From the NCBI RefSeq assembly GCF_008757455.1, contig NZ_VCMV01000015.1, forward strand, positions 41,298 through 105,297: a stretch of 64,000 nucleotides of DNA, in the 5' to 3' direction. The stretch is from Microvirga brassicacearum. Lineage in GTDB: Bacteria; Pseudomonadota; Alphaproteobacteria; Rhizobiales; Beijerinckiaceae. The position numbers and the translations under genes are program-made. The notes below the pieces were generated by a model. It saw nothing but the letters and a program-made list of their open reading frames with translations, searched no databases and was not told the origin of the DNA. Below, piece by piece: positions 19,002 through 27,408 of this stretch (its first letter is position 1; each line of letters opens with the position of its first letter).

Positions 19002-19215
19002 CAGGGCCCTCCTCCAGGTAGTCCCAGTCGAATTCGCCCGGATGTGCGACGTTGAAGTGGTAGAGGAGGGGTCGCGGATCGTGATCGTTCACGAGCAGAA
19101 AGCCCTCGCCGGGAGAGAGGCGCTCGAATGTCTCGAAGATCAGAGGATGACGCATGTGCGGCATGATCTGGCGGACGTCAACCGTCGCTTCTCGAACAGC
19201 AAAACCGGACATCAA
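18964..19215 (-). CDS. DUF2249-domain protein
   Basis: An 83-residue protein that is essentially one DUF2249 domain: VDVRQIMPHMRHPLIFETFERL, then GEGFLLVNDHDPRPLLYHF and a closing WDYLEEGPDVWCIRISR. DUF2249 is related to the TusA/SirA-like fold and recurs in NO- and denitrification-linked regulons. It has one cysteine in the last strand rather than the TusA CPxP motif. The ATG overlaps the DUF59 stop codon (ATGA), and its 3' end overlaps the next gene. Its biochemical role is unknown. Confidence 0.87.
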   Translation of the reverse strand: MMSGFAVREATVDVRQIMPHMRHPLIFETFERLSPGEGFLLVNDHDPRPLLYHFNVAHPGEFDWDYLEEGPDVWCIRISRAAI

Positions 19216-19544
19216 GCAGCCTTTCTCGGTGGATGGCCAAGAAGCTCAAGACCATGATCGGTGATGAATTCCGGGCTCCACATAGGCTCCCAGACCAAGG
19301 CGACATCGATGCTGGGAACGTCTTGGAATCGATGCGCGAGAAGCTCGCGTGAATCGGCGACGATCATCTCGCCGAGTGGGCAGGCACGGGTCGTGAGAGT
19401 CAGCGCGACCTCGAGGCCAGAGGGCGTGCGAACGGCCCGATAGACAAGGCCGAGATCAACGACGCTGAGACCCACCTCTGGATCGATGACGTCGCGGAGG
19501 CACTCCAGAATATCGGGATCGAGAGGCTGTTTGTTTGTTCTCAT
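19212..19544 (-). CDS. DUF59 (MIP18/PaaD-like) iron-sulfur maturation-type protein
   Basis: A 110-residue protein with the DUF59 pattern: LECLRDVIDPEVGLSVVDLGLVY, then VALTLTTRACPLGEMI with the single reactive-type cysteine, and the closing VALVWEPMWSPEFIT. Relatives (SufT, PaaD, MIP18) assist assembly or repair of iron-sulfur centres. The ATG at 19544 has AAGGA six bases upstream, which decides it over a longer frame. It heads the operon and has an NnrR-type box 54 bases upstream. A role in repairing NO-damaged Fe-S proteins is an attractive inference, not shown. Confidence 0.83.
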   Translation of the reverse strand: MRTNKQPLDPDILECLRDVIDPEVGLSVVDLGLVYRAVRTPSGLEVALTLTTRACPLGEMIVADSRELLAHRFQDVPSIDVALVWEPMWSPEFITDHGLELLGHPPRKAA

Positions 19545-19597
19545 GTGAGATCCTTGTTTCGGTTGGCGCACCTTGGCCAACGGAAACGAGCGTTTCT

Positions 19598-19611
19598 TTG
19601 CCCCAAGTCAA
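19598..19611. promoter_or_regulatory. NnrR/FixK-type box upstream of DUF59 operon
   Basis: TTGCCCCAAGTCAA matches TTG(A/C)-N6-(T/G)CAA exactly. It lies 54 bases upstream of the DUF59 ATG and 101 bases upstream of the divergent DUF1858 ATG. Confidence 0.65.
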
Positions 19612-19643
19612 ACAAACGCGCGATCGCTGATCAGTGTTCGGCT

Positions 19644-19657
19644 TTGTTGCCGCGCAA
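19644..19657. promoter_or_regulatory. weaker NnrR-type box upstream of DUF1858 gene
   Basis: TTGTTGCCGCGCAA keeps the outer TTG/CAA and a good right half (GCAA) but has TTGT on the left. It ends 55 bases before the DUF1858 ATG, a spacing similar to the box at 19598 relative to the opposite gene. Confidence 0.4.
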
Positions 19658-19711
19658 AGAGATTCAGGGAAAATGGAGCTATTTTTTCACGTGACCCGTT
19701 GTGCGGAGACC

Positions 19712-19972
19712 ATGATGACCATTGAATCCAGCAGCCTCGTCGATGACGTGATGCGACACTGGCCCACCACCATCCGCGTGTTCCTAAATTACAAGATGCA
19801 TTGCGTGGGGTGTCCCATCGCATGCTTCCACACGGTAGATGATGCCTGTCGCGAACACGGAACCGATCATCAGCGTTTCCTGGCTGATCTTAGGGCGGCG
19901 GTTGATGATGCAGATGCTAATCCAGCGTGCCCTCTGCGATCAGTAGCAGCTTGTGGGGCTCACGGATCATGA
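19712..19972 (+). CDS. DUF1858 redox-disulfide domain protein
   Basis: An 86-residue protein with a single DUF1858 domain (SSLVDDVMRHWPTTIRVFLNY) followed by the cysteine motif C31-x2-C34-x3-C38 and Cys46. DUF1858 is often found beside hybrid-cluster or NO-response genes and is thought to act as a disulfide or Fe-S module. Tandem ATG codons at 19712 and 19715 follow a GCGGAG ribosome site. It is divergent from the DUF59 operon, and its last 56 bases overlap the end of the convergent NnrR-like gene. Function beyond a redox role is not known. Confidence 0.78.
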   Translation: MMTIESSSLVDDVMRHWPTTIRVFLNYKMHCVGCPIACFHTVDDACREHGTDHQRFLADLRAAVDDADANPACPLRSVAACGAHGS

Positions 19973-20615
19973 TCCGCTGACGGCCACCCTCGACAAGACC
20001 TTGTTCCTCCCAAGCGCTCAGGATACGGCTGACTGTGTGGAGGGTCGTTCCTGTCATCTCCGCGACGTCTTGCCGTGAAATTGGAAAGTCGATCTGCACG
20101 CCCGCCTCAACCTTCCGTCCGGCCTGTTGAGCCAGCCGGAGTAGCGCATGGGCGACGCGACGTTCCACCTGCTCGGTCGACATCTCGACCACCCGCGTGT
20201 GAGCGTCTTGGAGCCGACTTCCGACCGTCTGGAGGGTGTTGACGGCGAGTGCCGGGTGCTTTGCAATCAACCTTGGCCAGATGGTAGAGGGCCAGACGAG
20301 CGCGATGCTGTCCACCACAGCCATTGCAGTCGCCGGGTAGGTCGCCCGGCCCATGGCCATGGCGATGCCGAACATTTCGCCCGGTGTGACGAAACGGACC
20401 ACCACTTGCTGCCCGTCAGGGGTGAGTTTCATCACGCGCAGGTGGCCGTGCAAGAGGACGAAGAACGAATGAGCCTCCTCATCCTGCTGGAAGACGCTCG
20501 ACCCCTTTGGGTAGCGGATCGACTGCGCCTCCTGGAGCATCTCGTCGAGATCCGCCGGCGCAAGTCCGGCGAATAGGGGAAGGTTTTTGACGAGAGATCG
20601 ATCGACCGTTGACAT
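19917..20615 (-). CDS. nnrR: Crp/Fnr-family regulator, NnrR-like
   Basis: A 232-residue regulator with a cyclic-nucleotide-binding-type beta roll (residues about 15-120) and a C-terminal winged helix (DVAEMTGTTLHTVSRILSAWEEQGLV, about 175-200). It has no cysteine at all, so it cannot hold an FNR-type [4Fe-4S] cluster; this fits the NnrR class, which responds to NO. The TLHTVSRILSAWE recognition region is what I associate with NnrR of related bacteria. The ATG at 20615 begins the conserved part. It is surrounded by genes with TTG-N8-CAA boxes, its probable targets. The NnrR name is a strong inference, not proof. Confidence 0.78.
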   Translation of the reverse strand: MSTVDRSLVKNLPLFAGLAPADLDEMLQEAQSIRYPKGSSVFQQDEEAHSFFVLLHGHLRVMKLTPDGQQVVVRFVTPGEMFGIAMAMGRATYPATAMAVVDSIALVWPSTIWPRLIAKHPALAVNTLQTVGSRLQDAHTRVVEMSTEQVERRVAHALLRLAQQAGRKVEAGVQIDFPISRQDVAEMTGTTLHTVSRILSAWEEQGLVEGGRQRIMIREPHKLLLIAEGTLD

Positions 20616-21118
20616 CCATGAACTCCGACTGGGTAGGCATCCCCGCACAGGATTTTCGAACCCTCCACGCACCCTTCTACATGGATGTTTGCCAGCTGGA
20701 AATGCGTCTTCTTTAAATCGCCCTGGCAGTTCTCCCTTCGAGGAGCGGGCGTCGTGGGAAGCGTACTTAGCTGGACCTCGATGATTGGCCCTGACTTGAA
20801 GCAACAGGGCGTGTGCCGCAGTTCGGCCACGCGAGAAAGAGTCCGGACAAACGTGGCTCGTTCGGCATCGGCTACGCTCTCGGTGGCTATGCGAGATTGC
20901 GGATTTTTGTGGTTCCTGAACTTTGGAAATCTCGGGATTGTCTGGATCCCCGACCGCGGGGATTCCCGTGAGTCCTTTCGCCACAGGGTCAGGGGCGTGG
21001 TCCATGAGGACGGAGTTGCCTGGGACTTCGGATTTGAACCGACGATGATTGTGCCGCCTGGAGCGTCCCGGAGCGTCGTGACAGCCCGGGCGTCATTCGA
21101 TGACGTCTGACGCGTTGT

Positions 21119-21132
21119 TTGTTGCAGTGCAA
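21119..21132. promoter_or_regulatory. weaker FNR/NnrR-type box, distal to pseudoazurin
   Basis: TTGTTGCAGTGCAA has the TTG-N8-CAA frame with one imperfect half (TTGT). It lies 60 bases upstream of the stronger box at 21179. Confidence 0.35.
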
Positions 21133-21178
21133 ACAGAATCCTTGCGATGTTCGAAAAATCGTCGCGAGCGCCAATTGT

Positions 21179-21192
21179 TTGCGCCATATCAA
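21179..21192. promoter_or_regulatory. NnrR/FNR-type box upstream of pseudoazurin
   Basis: TTGCGCCATATCAA fits TTG(A/C)-N6-(T/G)CAA exactly and ends 84 bases before the pseudoazurin ATG. It matches 11 of 14 bases of the inverted nosR box and 12 of 14 of the ubiD/ubiT box. Confidence 0.65.
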
Positions 21193-21276
21193 ACAGGTCC
21201 CTGCCAATGTCGCGTAACACGCTCCGCATGAGTTTAGAGCTCAACCGAATTCGCATTTGAAACGAGGAGAAACATC

Positions 21277-21732
21277 ATGCGGAAGATCATCATGCTGGGC
21301 GCACTTGCCGCAGCCCTCGGCCTTACCGGGGCCGTCAACGCGGCAGAGGTCGAAGTGAAGATGCTCAACAAGGGCGCAGCCGGCGTCATGGTGTTCGAAC
21401 CGGCTTTGGTCAAGGTTCAGCCCGGCGATACGGTCAAATTCGTTGCGACCGATAAGGGGCACAATGTGGAGAGCGTTCCCACGATGCTGCCTGAGGGAGC
21501 AAGCCTCTTTGTTGGCAAGACCAATGAGGAGGTCACCATCACGCTCGATAAGCCCGGTGTATACGGTTACAAATGCAAGCCCCACTACGGCATGGGTATG
21601 GTCGGAATGATTGTTGTCGGAGAGCCGACCAATACCGATCAGGCCAAGGCCGTCGCCCACCCAGGCAAGGCAAAGCAAGCCTTTGCCGCATTGTTTGAGA
21701 CACTGGCGTCGCAACAGACCGCCGCCAAGTAA
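21277..21732 (+). CDS. pseudoazurin, periplasmic blue copper protein
   Basis: A 151-residue preprotein with a signal peptide (about 1-22, ending NAA). The cupredoxin domain has type-1 copper ligands: His in DKGHNVES, then Cys, His and Met in YKCKPHYGMGMVGM. The C-terminal tail KAKQAFAALFETL is typical of pseudoazurin. It carries electrons from the cytochrome bc1 region to copper nitrite reductase or N2O reductase. A GAGGAG ribosome site precedes the ATG. A terminator follows, and nnrS lies downstream on the same strand. The nearest electron acceptor encoded in this window is NosZ. Confidence 0.93.
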   Translation: MRKIIMLGALAAALGLTGAVNAAEVEVKMLNKGAAGVMVFEPALVKVQPGDTVKFVATDKGHNVESVPTMLPEGASLFVGKTNEEVTITLDKPGVYGYKCKPHYGMGMVGMIVVGEPTNTDQAKAVAHPGKAKQAFAALFETLASQQTAAK

Positions 21733-21747
21733 GATCACAGCTCATCT

Positions 21748-21785
21748 TGCGCCGGCGCCACCTCGTGTTCCGCCGGCGCATTTTT
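21748..21785 (+). terminator. rho-independent terminator after pseudoazurin
   Basis: TGCGCCGGC (21748-21756) pairs perfectly with GCCGGCGCA (21772-21780) and is followed by TTTTT. It separates pseudoazurin from nnrS, so nnrS is read through or has its own start. Confidence 0.8.
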
Positions 21786-21825
21786 GCGTTTCCTCTTAAT
21801 TGGGAAGCTGCGAGGGAGACCGAGT

Positions 21826-23016
21826 ATGGCCCCGATTCCGCGACTGCGCGACTACAGTGGCCCCGCGCTCCTTTCCTATGGCTTCCGACCGTTCTTTCTA
21901 TTCGGTTCGCTCTACGCGGGTCTGGCGATCTTGGTATGGCTGCCGGTCTTTTACGGAGAACTTGGTGTACCGACGGTGTTCGTGCCGCGGGACTGGCATA
22001 TTCACGAGATGCTATACGGGTATCTTGCGGCGGTGATCACGGGCTTTCTGCTCACCACGATCCCGAACTGGACCGGCCGGCTTCCGATCCAGGGCATTCC
22101 TCTGCTTCTGCTGGTTGTCGTATGGCTCGCCGGGCGCATCGCGGTTACGACATCCGCGTGGACCGGATGGACTTTCGCCGCCATCGTCGATGTATCGTTC
22201 CTGCTGATCATCGCGCTCGCCGCCGCCCGCGAGATCATCACCGGCAAGAACTGGCGCAATCTCAAGATCCTGGTCGTGCTCGGCCTGCTCCTCTTCGGAA
22301 ACATCGTCTTCCACCTCGAGATTCGCTATTACGGCAGCGCTGATTACAGCATTCGGTTGGCGATCGGCGCCATCATGATGCTCATCATGCTGATCGGCGG
22401 GCGCGTGATCCCCAGTTTCACACGCAACTGGCTGGTTCGCGCAAATCCGGGCAGGCTGCCGGTGCCTTTTGGAACCTTTGACACAACCTCTCTGGTGATT
22501 GCAGGGGTGGCGCTACTGGCCTGGATCGCTCTACCGCAGGGCCGGATCACCGGGGCGTTCCTGCTTATCGCAGCGTTGCTCCAGACCCGGAGACTTGCGC
22601 GCTGGGCGGGCGACCGCACATGGCGCGACCGTCTCGTATTGGTTCTTCACGTCGCCTACGCTTTCGTGCCGCTGGGATTCGGCCTGGTCGGCCTGGCTTC
22701 GTTCGGCTTTATACCAGCGAGCGCGGGCATTCACGCCTGGACCGGCGGCGCGATGGGACTCATGACACTTGCGATCATGTCGCGAGCGAGCTTAGGTCAC
22801 ACGGGTCGCGCGCTCGCCGCGAGCGGCGTGACCCAAGTCCTCTATCTGATGGTCATCGTGGGAGCGCTTGCCCGCATCTGTGCCGCGCTCGAACCGGGAT
22901 GGAGTGCTCCTTTGCTCCACATCGCGGGCATAAGCTGGGCATTGGCGTTTGTCGGGTTCGCCGTGATCTATTGGAGCGTTCTCACCCGGCCAAGGGTCGT
23001 TGCAGAAAAGGGCTAG
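21826..23016 (+). CDS. nnrS: NnrS family heme-copper membrane protein
   Basis: A 396-residue protein with about twelve membrane helices. The family hallmarks are present: WHIHEMLYGYLAAVITGFLLTTIPNWTG cut across residues 57-84 with His58 and His60, HAWTGGAMGLMTLAIMSRASLGHTGR near residue 310, and GRVIPSFTRNW near 200. NnrS is a NO-inducible heme- and copper-containing protein that lessens NO or iron-nitrosyl stress. The ATG at 21826 has GGGAGA seven bases upstream; a longer frame lacks one. It lies downstream of pseudoazurin and convergent with ccoS. Confidence 0.93.
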   Translation: MAPIPRLRDYSGPALLSYGFRPFFLFGSLYAGLAILVWLPVFYGELGVPTVFVPRDWHIHEMLYGYLAAVITGFLLTTIPNWTGRLPIQGIPLLLLVVVWLAGRIAVTTSAWTGWTFAAIVDVSFLLIIALAAAREIITGKNWRNLKILVVLGLLLFGNIVFHLEIRYYGSADYSIRLAIGAIMMLIMLIGGRVIPSFTRNWLVRANPGRLPVPFGTFDTTSLVIAGVALLAWIALPQGRITGAFLLIAALLQTRRLARWAGDRTWRDRLVLVLHVAYAFVPLGFGLVGLASFGFIPASAGIHAWTGGAMGLMTLAIMSRASLGHTGRALAASGVTQVLYLMVIVGALARICAALEPGWSAPLLHIAGISWALAFVGFAVIYWSVLTRPRVVAEKG

Positions 23017-23051
23017 AACTCGCGACGGCTTCTCATCGGACGGGAGACCGA

Positions 23052-23219
23052 TCACTGGCCGTCTCGTTTCTGCGGAACGTCGTCCTCATCAAGCGTAACG
23101 CGCACGGCAGCACCCGCGAGATCGTCATATTGTCCGCTCTTCAGCGACCACATGAAGCTTGCCAAGGCCACGGCGCCGAGTGCAATGGCAATCGGGATAA
23201 GATAGAAGTAATCTTTCAT
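23052..23219 (-). CDS. ccoS: CcoS, cbb3 oxidase assembly protein
   Basis: A 55-residue membrane protein found by translating the minus strand: one N-terminal helix (YFYLIPIAIALGAVALASFMW), then a charged tail SGQYDDLAG and LDEDD. This is the standard CcoS/FixS layout, required for inserting cofactors into the cbb3 oxidase catalytic subunit. Its ATG overlaps the ccoI stop codon (ATGA). It ends the minus-strand cco gene set. Confidence 0.92.
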   Translation of the reverse strand: MKDYFYLIPIAIALGAVALASFMWSLKSGQYDDLAGAAVRVTLDEDDVPQKRDGQ

Positions 23220-25486
23220 GCGCTCACCTCGGTCGTGACCATTGTGACGTTTACTGTTTCTCGCGGCGAAATATTCACGCTCTTTTTGACAGCTTTCAGG
23301 CGAAGGGCATTGGCCACAACGATGATGGACGACAGCGACATGGCAAGCGCTGCGACGAGCGGTGTGACGTACCCCATGACAGCGACGGGCAGCGCAACCA
23401 CGTTATAGGCAATCGCAAGACCGAAATTTTGCTGCACCAGCCGCCGCGCCTGACGGGAAACGGCGATCGCCAGCGGAACCGCCTCAAGGCCGTCACGCAG
23501 GAAGACGAAATCCGCCGCATTCCGGCCGATGTCGGCAGCACTTCCCGGGGCCATGGACGCATGTGCTGCGGCGAGCGCGGGCGCATCGTTCAAGCCGTCG
23601 CCAACCATGAGCACCTTGCGGCCTGACTTGCGGTAGTCCGCGACCCGCGATGTCTTGTCGCCTGGCAAAACGCCCGCGCGGTAAGCTGGAATTCCAAGTT
23701 CCGCAGCGATGCGCTTCACCGGTTCCGGACGGTCGCCGGACACGATCTCGAGGGCCAGCCCGGATCGCCTGAGCGCGGCCACTGCCAAACGCGCGCCGGG
23801 GCGCAGCGCATCGTCGAACTGGAACGCTGCCAGAAGGCGTCCATTCTTCGACAGGACCGTGCCGGCATCGTCCCGCATCATGTCGTATGGGGTTGTTCCG
23901 GCCACGGCCCATTCGTGCCTTCCGAGGCGATAGCTTGATGGCCCGGAGGCAGCTTCGAGACCAAGCCCCGGATGCTCGGTGATCTCGTCAAAATGGGTTG
24001 GGGTCTCACACGCAGTAGCCGCTAGCGCACGCGAATAGGGATGGCGAGAGCGGCTTCCTATTGCGCCCGCAATGGCCAGATGCGCGGGATCGATCTCGAC
24101 GCGGTTGGCGAGGCTGGCGTTTCCCGAAGTCAGCGTCCCGGTCTTGTCGAAAATGACCGCGCCGATTTCAGCAAGGCGCTCCATTGCCGAACCGTCCTTC
24201 ACCATGATGCCGTTCTCGAACAAACGACGGGCAGCAACAACCTGCACCATCGGTACCGCAAGACCCAGCGCGCACGGGCAGGTGATGATCAGGACGGCGA
24301 CCGCGATGGTGATGGCGCGATGGAGGTCGCCGGTCGCCATCATCCAGCCGACGAAACTCAGAAAAGCCGCCAGATGCACGACGGGCGCGTAAAGCCGCGC
24401 CGCGCGATCAGCCACGCGGCGATAACCTGATCGGCCCGATTCCGCCGCCTCCATCAGCCTCACCATTTCAGCGAGGAACGAATCCTTCGCCGCGGCGAGT
24501 GCCGTGACCGTCAGGGGACCGGTAAGATTCAGCGTTCCTGCCCGAAGCACGCAGCCGGGTCCAACCGCCTGGGGGGCACCTTCTCCGGAAACCAGCGAGA
24601 CGTCGAGATCCGAACGGCCATCCTCCACACGCGCATCGACCGGGACACGTTCCCCGGCGGCGAGCCAGATCGTCATGCCGGGTTGGATCTCGGTCACCGG
24701 CAGATAGAGGCGAAAGCCGTCGGCCTGCGCTACCACCGCGCCGCGTGACGACAGGCGGGCCAGTCCCTTCACGGCGACGCGCGCCTTGTCGCGCATCATG
24801 TAATCGAGCGTGCGGCCAATCAGAAGGAAGAAGAGGAGCGAGATCGACGCGTCGAAATAGGCGTGATGACCATGATGCAAGGTGTCGTAAAGGCTCATGC
24901 CGAAGGCCAGCAGCACGCCGAGCGAAATCGGCACATCCATGTTGGTCTGGCCTCGCCTCAGACTTTTCCATGCGGAACGAAAGAATACGCGCCCGGAATA
25001 GGCGAGTGCCGGAAGAGCGATGATGGCCGACAGCCAGTGAAACAGGTCCCGGGTGCTAACATCGGCTCCCGACCAGATCGACACGGACAACAACATGATG
25101 TTGCTGGCGGCGAATCCCGCAACCGCCAGCGCCCGCAGCAATTCGGATGCCGTTCGGTCCTTCTCGCCGGCAGCGGGATCGTCCAGGTAACAGGTGTAGC
25201 CAAGATCTTGCACGGTCTCGATCATGGCCGGCGGCTGCGTTGCCGCGCGCCAGCGGATGGAAACCCGCCTCGTCGATAGGTTCACCCGCGCCTGTTCGAC
25301 ACCTTCAAGACGGTGAAGCGCCTTCTCGATGTTCTGGATGCACCCACCGCAATGAATATCCGGCACGGAGAGGTCGGTTTGGTAGATCTCGCGATCGACC
25401 AACCGACTTGTAAGGAGAACTTCCTCGCCGCGATGCGCATTGCCGCCATCTGTTGGCATCACGGCGCCCAGCGTGCAACAGCTCAT
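23216..25486 (-). CDS. ccoI: CcoI, copper-transporting P1B-type ATPase for cbb3 oxidase
   Basis: A 756-residue heavy-metal ATPase. An N-terminal metal-binding domain has HCGGC (about residue 45), preceded by a CC pair at residues 3-4. The eight-helix core has the CPCALG metal site, the phosphorylation loop DKTGT and the hinge GDGLNDAPA. It is of the FixI/CcoI subclass that exports copper used in cbb3 assembly. The ATG at 25486 begins just before the CC pair; an upstream frame extension is not family-like. It follows the DUF2189 gene and is coupled to ccoS. Confidence 0.94.
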   Translation of the reverse strand: MSCCTLGAVMPTDGGNAHRGEEVLLTSRLVDREIYQTDLSVPDIHCGGCIQNIEKALHRLEGVEQARVNLSTRRVSIRWRAATQPPAMIETVQDLGYTCYLDDPAAGEKDRTASELLRALAVAGFAASNIMLLSVSIWSGADVSTRDLFHWLSAIIALPALAYSGRVFFRSAWKSLRRGQTNMDVPISLGVLLAFGMSLYDTLHHGHHAYFDASISLLFFLLIGRTLDYMMRDKARVAVKGLARLSSRGAVVAQADGFRLYLPVTEIQPGMTIWLAAGERVPVDARVEDGRSDLDVSLVSGEGAPQAVGPGCVLRAGTLNLTGPLTVTALAAAKDSFLAEMVRLMEAAESGRSGYRRVADRAARLYAPVVHLAAFLSFVGWMMATGDLHRAITIAVAVLIITCPCALGLAVPMVQVVAARRLFENGIMVKDGSAMERLAEIGAVIFDKTGTLTSGNASLANRVEIDPAHLAIAGAIGSRSRHPYSRALAATACETPTHFDEITEHPGLGLEAASGPSSYRLGRHEWAVAGTTPYDMMRDDAGTVLSKNGRLLAAFQFDDALRPGARLAVAALRRSGLALEIVSGDRPEPVKRIAAELGIPAYRAGVLPGDKTSRVADYRKSGRKVLMVGDGLNDAPALAAAHASMAPGSAADIGRNAADFVFLRDGLEAVPLAIAVSRQARRLVQQNFGLAIAYNVVALPVAVMGYVTPLVAALAMSLSSIIVVANALRLKAVKKSVNISPRETVNVTMVTTEVSA

Positions 25487-25502
25487 AGCCCGATCCGATC
25501 CT

Positions 25503-26288
25503 CTATTGCGCGATGGCCCGATAGGCATGCCACGTGGCGTGTCCAAGCAACGGGAACACGATGATGAGCCCCAGGAGGCAGGTTGCGAGACTCAGCAGAA
25601 ACAGCCCGACGACGATCGCTCCCCAAACCAGCATGACCGGCAGGTTATTCCAGACCAGCGCCATGCTGGTTCCCATAGCGGTGAAGGCGTCAACCCGCTT
25701 GTCGAGCAACATCGGAATCGAGAAAGTGCTGATGGCAAACGAGAAGGCCGCGAATAAACCGCCAATGAGGCTGCCGACGACCAACATCGACCATCCGATG
25801 GGGCTGGTCACGAGCATCTGGGCAACGTGGTCGAGACCGGGAAACGGACGCAGGCCGAAGAACAGCGCGTAAACGATCACCGCGGCGCGCATCCATAACA
25901 GCATCAGGAGGCACAGAATGACGCCGATGAAGAGAATCTGTCCGCCAGTGCGCGCCTCGGCCCGGATGGTATCACGCAGGTAGGTCGATCTCTCGTGAGC
26001 GAGACGGCGGCTCTTCTCATAGAGCCCAACGGCCAGAATGGGCCCCACGACCATGAACCCCGCCAGCGCAGGCAGCAGGATGTAGTCCCAGCCGAACGCA
26101 AAAAGCCCCACGACCACAGCGAGGGAGATGAGAAACACGCCGATGCCATAGCTCAGGCTGATTGCCGGCTTGATCTTCAGATCATCCCAGCCCGCGCGAA
26201 GCCATGTGAACGCGGTGGCCGACGGCGATCGGCGATTCAGATCCACTGCGGGCGGCAGCGGCGGGACGGTTTCAGGGATCTTGCTCAT
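25503..26288 (-). CDS. DUF2189 polytopic membrane protein
   Basis: A 261-residue protein with six predicted membrane helices. It begins RRSPSATAFTWLRAGWDDLKIKPAISLSYG and contains LVVGSLIGGLFAAFSFAISTFSIPMLLDKRVDAFTAM in parts, the pattern of DUF2189. These proteins recur next to cytochrome oxidase genes in alphaproteobacteria but have no assigned activity. It lies 16 bases upstream of ccoI and 47 bases downstream of the 64-residue protein gene. It occupies the position where ccoG and ccoH normally stand. A role in oxidase assembly or membrane copper handling is a guess from position. Confidence 0.82.
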   Translation of the reverse strand: MSKIPETVPPLPPAVDLNRRSPSATAFTWLRAGWDDLKIKPAISLSYGIGVFLISLAVVVGLFAFGWDYILLPALAGFMVVGPILAVGLYEKSRRLAHERSTYLRDTIRAEARTGGQILFIGVILCLLMLLWMRAAVIVYALFFGLRPFPGLDHVAQMLVTSPIGWSMLVVGSLIGGLFAAFSFAISTFSIPMLLDKRVDAFTAMGTSMALVWNNLPVMLVWGAIVVGLFLLSLATCLLGLIIVFPLLGHATWHAYRAIAQ

Positions 26289-26335
26289 GCGGTTGCCTCG
26301 TCATTCCGGCATCATGTGAGATCGGTTTCCCACAC

Positions 26336-26530
26336 TCAACATGCTGACTTCGCAGCTCTAAAGGGCGCACCGACACCGTTTACTGTGCCGATCTGTTTCG
26401 TGTGCGGAACGCAGCCTGGCTCGGAGCTGAAGGCGATGTACACCAGATGCGCATTGGTGAAAGCAAGCACCAGCAAGCCCGCAACAACGCCCAGCCAGAC
26501 CATGCCGCTGCTGGTTAACCGGATCTTCAC
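26336..26530 (-). CDS. 64-residue single-helix membrane protein following ccoP
   Basis: A short protein starting at a GTG (26530) that shares bases with the ccoP stop (GTGA), hence translationally coupled. It has one membrane helix (MVWLGVVAGLLVLAFTNAHLVYIAF), then an extracytoplasmic tail with PGCVPHTK and a final RAAKSAC. Small proteins with this helix-Cys-tail layout are common in Hyphomicrobiales. Two cysteines and a histidine are conserved-looking. The function is unknown; a CcoH-like role is conceivable but it is less than half CcoH size. Confidence 0.7.
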   Translation of the reverse strand: MKIRLTSSGMVWLGVVAGLLVLAFTNAHLVYIAFSSEPGCVPHTKQIGTVNGVGAPFRAAKSAC

Positions 26531-27408
26531 TTGGGTCCCGGCCCGAGATCGAGGACGTAGAGCGTCAGGATCTTGCGCTCGAGTGGTGATAGTCGATCTT
26601 CCCAACTCGGCATGAATCCCTGGCGACCATTGAAGATGGAGGTGTAAATCGACTGCCGATCGCCCCCGTAGATCCAAAAATGATCGGTCAAATCGGGAGC
26701 GCCAAGTTCCGGGTTACCCTTGCCGTTCTCGCCATGACAGGAGATGCAGTTTGTCTCGAAGGCTTTCGTTCCGGCCGCCGGCGATTTCGTATCGGCGTTT
26801 TTGGACATGGCAGGCTTCGAAAGCGACTGCACATAGGTCGTGACATTCTCGACATCGGCCCGGGACAGCATCTGATCACGACCGAACGCCAACATCTGTG
26901 AAGTGCGAGCCTCAGGATGACCGGAATTGATGCCGACCCGAAGCGTTTCAGCGACCATTTCCGGAGATCCGCCCCAAAGCCATGACGCGCCGGTGAGGTT
27001 TGGATATCCTGGTCCACCGGTCGCCTTGCCACCATGGCAAACCGCGCAATTGTCAGTGAACAAGGTTCGGCCGGAATCGCGGACGGATTGCATCAAGCCA
27101 GGGTCAGCCTGAACTGTCGCGTAATCCTCAGACTCGATGCGCTTCGTCCAGACCTCCCGCGCTGCCGCTGCCTGCTGGAGGCTTTCAGTGAGAGCATTGC
27201 GGTCGCTCGCACCCAGAAGACCTTTGGTGTAAGTCGACCACAGGGGCCAGGCTGGCATCAACACCCAATAGATGACGGCAAATGTGAATGTGGCCGCGAG
27301 AAAGAAATAGACGGGGCGGGGCACCGGCGTGTTCAGTTCGGTAATCCCGTTCCATTCGTGCCCGGTCGTCATGTGGCCAGTGTGAGGGTCGCGTTCGCCT
27401 AGTGCCAT
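26527..27408 (-). CDS. ccoP: CcoP, diheme cytochrome c subunit of cbb3 oxidase
   Basis: A 293-residue membrane-anchored protein. An N-terminal helix (about residues 32-52) is followed by two cytochrome c domains with heme sites CAVCH (121-125) and CISCH (221-225). The segment GHEWNGITELNTPVPRP before the helix is the classic CcoP opening. It brings electrons from periplasmic donors to CcoO/CcoN. Its ATG overlaps the ccoQ end, and the 64-residue gene overlaps its stop. Confidence 0.96.
   Translation of the reverse strand: MALGERDPHTGHMTTGHEWNGITELNTPVPRPVYFFLAATFTFAVIYWVLMPAWPLWSTYTKGLLGASDRNALTESLQQAAAAREVWTKRIESEDYATVQADPGLMQSVRDSGRTLFTDNCAVCHGGKATGGPGYPNLTGASWLWGGSPEMVAETLRVGINSGHPEARTSQMLAFGRDQMLSRADVENVTTYVQSLSKPAMSKNADTKSPAAGTKAFETNCISCHGENGKGNPELGAPDLTDHFWIYGGDRQSIYTSIFNGRQGFMPSWEDRLSPLERKILTLYVLDLGPGPK

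Larger units (their letters stand above)
20616..21276. other. long gene-free regulatory interval upstream of pseudoazurin
   Basis: About 660 bases between the NnrR-like gene and pseudoazurin. Frames in it lack protein character. The last 160 bases hold two TTG-N8-CAA boxes; the earlier 500 bases have no recognised content. Confidence 0.5.

Noticed and set aside
20685..21110. Open frame of about 140 codons upstream of pseudoazurin
   Set aside because: No family pattern and no ribosome site; the region fits a regulatory interval better.
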